Source: a virus. From it: DNA of 20,618 nt. The notes beneath the pieces are model-generated. The model was not told the DNA's origin. It saw nothing but the letters and a program-made list of their open reading frames with translations, and did not search any database. Shown here in pieces: positions 20,250 to 20,618 of this stretch. Each line of letters starts with the position of its first letter. Position 1 is the first letter of the stretch. The position numbers were made by a program, and so were the translations under genes. Location: positions 1 through 20,618 of IMG/VR virus record IMGVR_UViG_3300007510_000889, one strand, 5' to 3'.

Positions 20250-20432
20250 TTAACCTCCCAGCACTTTTAACGGTGCTTCAATCTGGTTGTAAAGTGCCTT
20301 GATCATCATATGATCCTCTTTGATGATTTCCCATATTCTATCCATCCAATATGCCTTAGCAAGATTAAGGCAAACTATTAAACAGAATAATACACATACC
20401 ATATATTTTATAAATTCAAGCTTTTTCTCCAT
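20250..20432 (-). CDS. Small membrane protein, one transmembrane segment
   Basis: 60 residues. The N terminus is short and basic, then residues about 9-27 (KYMVCVLFCLIVCLNLA) form one hydrophobic helix with three Cys, followed by a soluble, mixed-charge tail. No lysis signature such as a paired holin/endolysin is nearby, so I do not call a holin. The ATG is preceded by GGAGGAG, two bases after the stop of the short upstream frame. Confidence 0.7.
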   Translation of the reverse strand: MEKKLEFIKYMVCVLFCLIVCLNLAKAYWMDRIWEIIKEDHMMIKALYNQIEAPLKVLGG

Positions 20433-20434
20433 CT

Positions 20435-20566
20435 TTACTCCTCCTTTGCTTCTTGTGGGCTATACCAATAATGAGCACCCTCAATTTCAATCTTCAAATT
20501 GTCGCAGGTACAGCCTTTTATAATGTGGAAATCAGCGGCAACACCACCGTGCAATATTGTAATCAC
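20435..20566 (-). CDS. Short unknown ORF, GTG start, tentative
   Basis: 43 residues from GTG 20566. The frame reads MITILHGGVAADFHIIKGC and continues to HYWYSPQEAKEE before the stop, two bases before the ATG of the membrane protein; the ribosome binding site of the latter is in its last codons. It contains CTC (a Cys-x-Cys). The frame fills an otherwise empty 97-base gap and looks protein-like, but the ribosome binding site (AGAG) is weak, and it overlaps the previous gene by 35 bases. Confidence 0.45.
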   Translation of the reverse strand: MITILHGGVAADFHIIKGCTCDNLKIEIEGAHYWYSPQEAKEE

Positions 20567-20618
20567 GGTATTCTCTGCTACACTTTTTACACCTGTAAAT
20601 TGTTATTTTCTCAAGTTG
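20532..20618 (-). CDS. C-terminal fragment of a zinc-ribbon protein, cut by the window edge
   Basis: The frame is open to the right edge and ends at TGA 20532. The 28 visible residues contain CKKC followed by WCC, like the end of a zinc ribbon. The N terminus lies outside the window. The gene continues the series of small Cys-rich early-type proteins. Confidence 0.5.
   Translation of the reverse strand, partial: QLEKITIYRCKKCSREYRDYNIARWCCR

Noticed and set aside
20250-20432. Holin
   Set aside because: Only one membrane helix and no endolysin or spanin next to it; the neighbours are regulatory-type small genes.
1-20618. tRNA or rRNA genes
   Set aside because: No cloverleaf or T-loop-like sequence was found on either strand by eye; a covariance-model scan was not possible.

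Overview
The window looks like part of a tailed bacteriophage genome, probably from a metagenome. It carries a giant virion-type polyvalent protein next to a phage replication set: a family A DNA polymerase, a DUF3987-type helicase/primase-like ATPase, ATP-dependent ligase, dCMP deaminase, DnaQ-like exonuclease, ssDNA-binding and recombination proteins, and an orphan methyltransferase. Genes are packed tightly, with ATGA/TAATG junctions, very many small ORFs of unknown function and strong AGGAGG-type ribosome binding sites. Base composition is moderately AT-rich. No rRNA, tRNA, integrase, capsid, portal or terminase gene is seen. The host cannot be named; the only clear promoters are sigma70-type.

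Layout. Positions 1-5604 are read rightward: the end of an unknown ORF, then a 1773-residue protein that resembles phage polyvalent/ejected virion proteins. It contains an AT-rich, ADP-ribosyltransferase-like module bracketed by a 22-bp in-frame direct repeat. Everything from 5591 to 20618 is read leftward, and the two gene blocks converge tail to tail with a 14-bp overlap. From right to left (the direction of transcription) the leftward block has: small early-type genes (20618-18165); a perfect-consensus promoter region (18088-18153) that drives a 109-residue protein followed by a terminator; ligase; unknown genes; a PD-(D/E)XK Fe-S nuclease; a zinc ribbon; a RecA/Sak4-like ATPase; a DUF669-like ssDNA-binding protein; a second terminator; three small basic or ribbon-helix-helix-like proteins; a ParB-like/DNA methyltransferase fusion; small zinc proteins; dCMP deaminase; DnaQ-like exonuclease; a uracil-glycosylase-like/PolA fusion polymerase; the helicase-like ATPase; and a last unknown gene.

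How it works together. The leftward block makes dNTP precursors (dCMP deaminase to dUMP), copies DNA (ATPase/helicase, PolA, exonuclease), joins it (ligase), recombines it (nuclease, ATPase, ssDNA-binding protein) and probably marks it (methyltransferase). The rightward block belongs to virion assembly or DNA ejection.

The most notable points are: (1) six copies of a 13-bp palindrome, GCAATTWAATTGC, each 14-28 nt before the start of a small unknown gene and several directly after a hairpin; (2) an A AAA AAG slippery site joining two reading frames into one 65-residue protein; (3) the domain insertion between direct repeats in the giant protein; (4) a uracil-glycosylase/PolA fusion with His at the residue equivalent to E. 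coli Pol I Phe762; (5) an isolated promoter-gene-terminator unit for the 109-residue protein.
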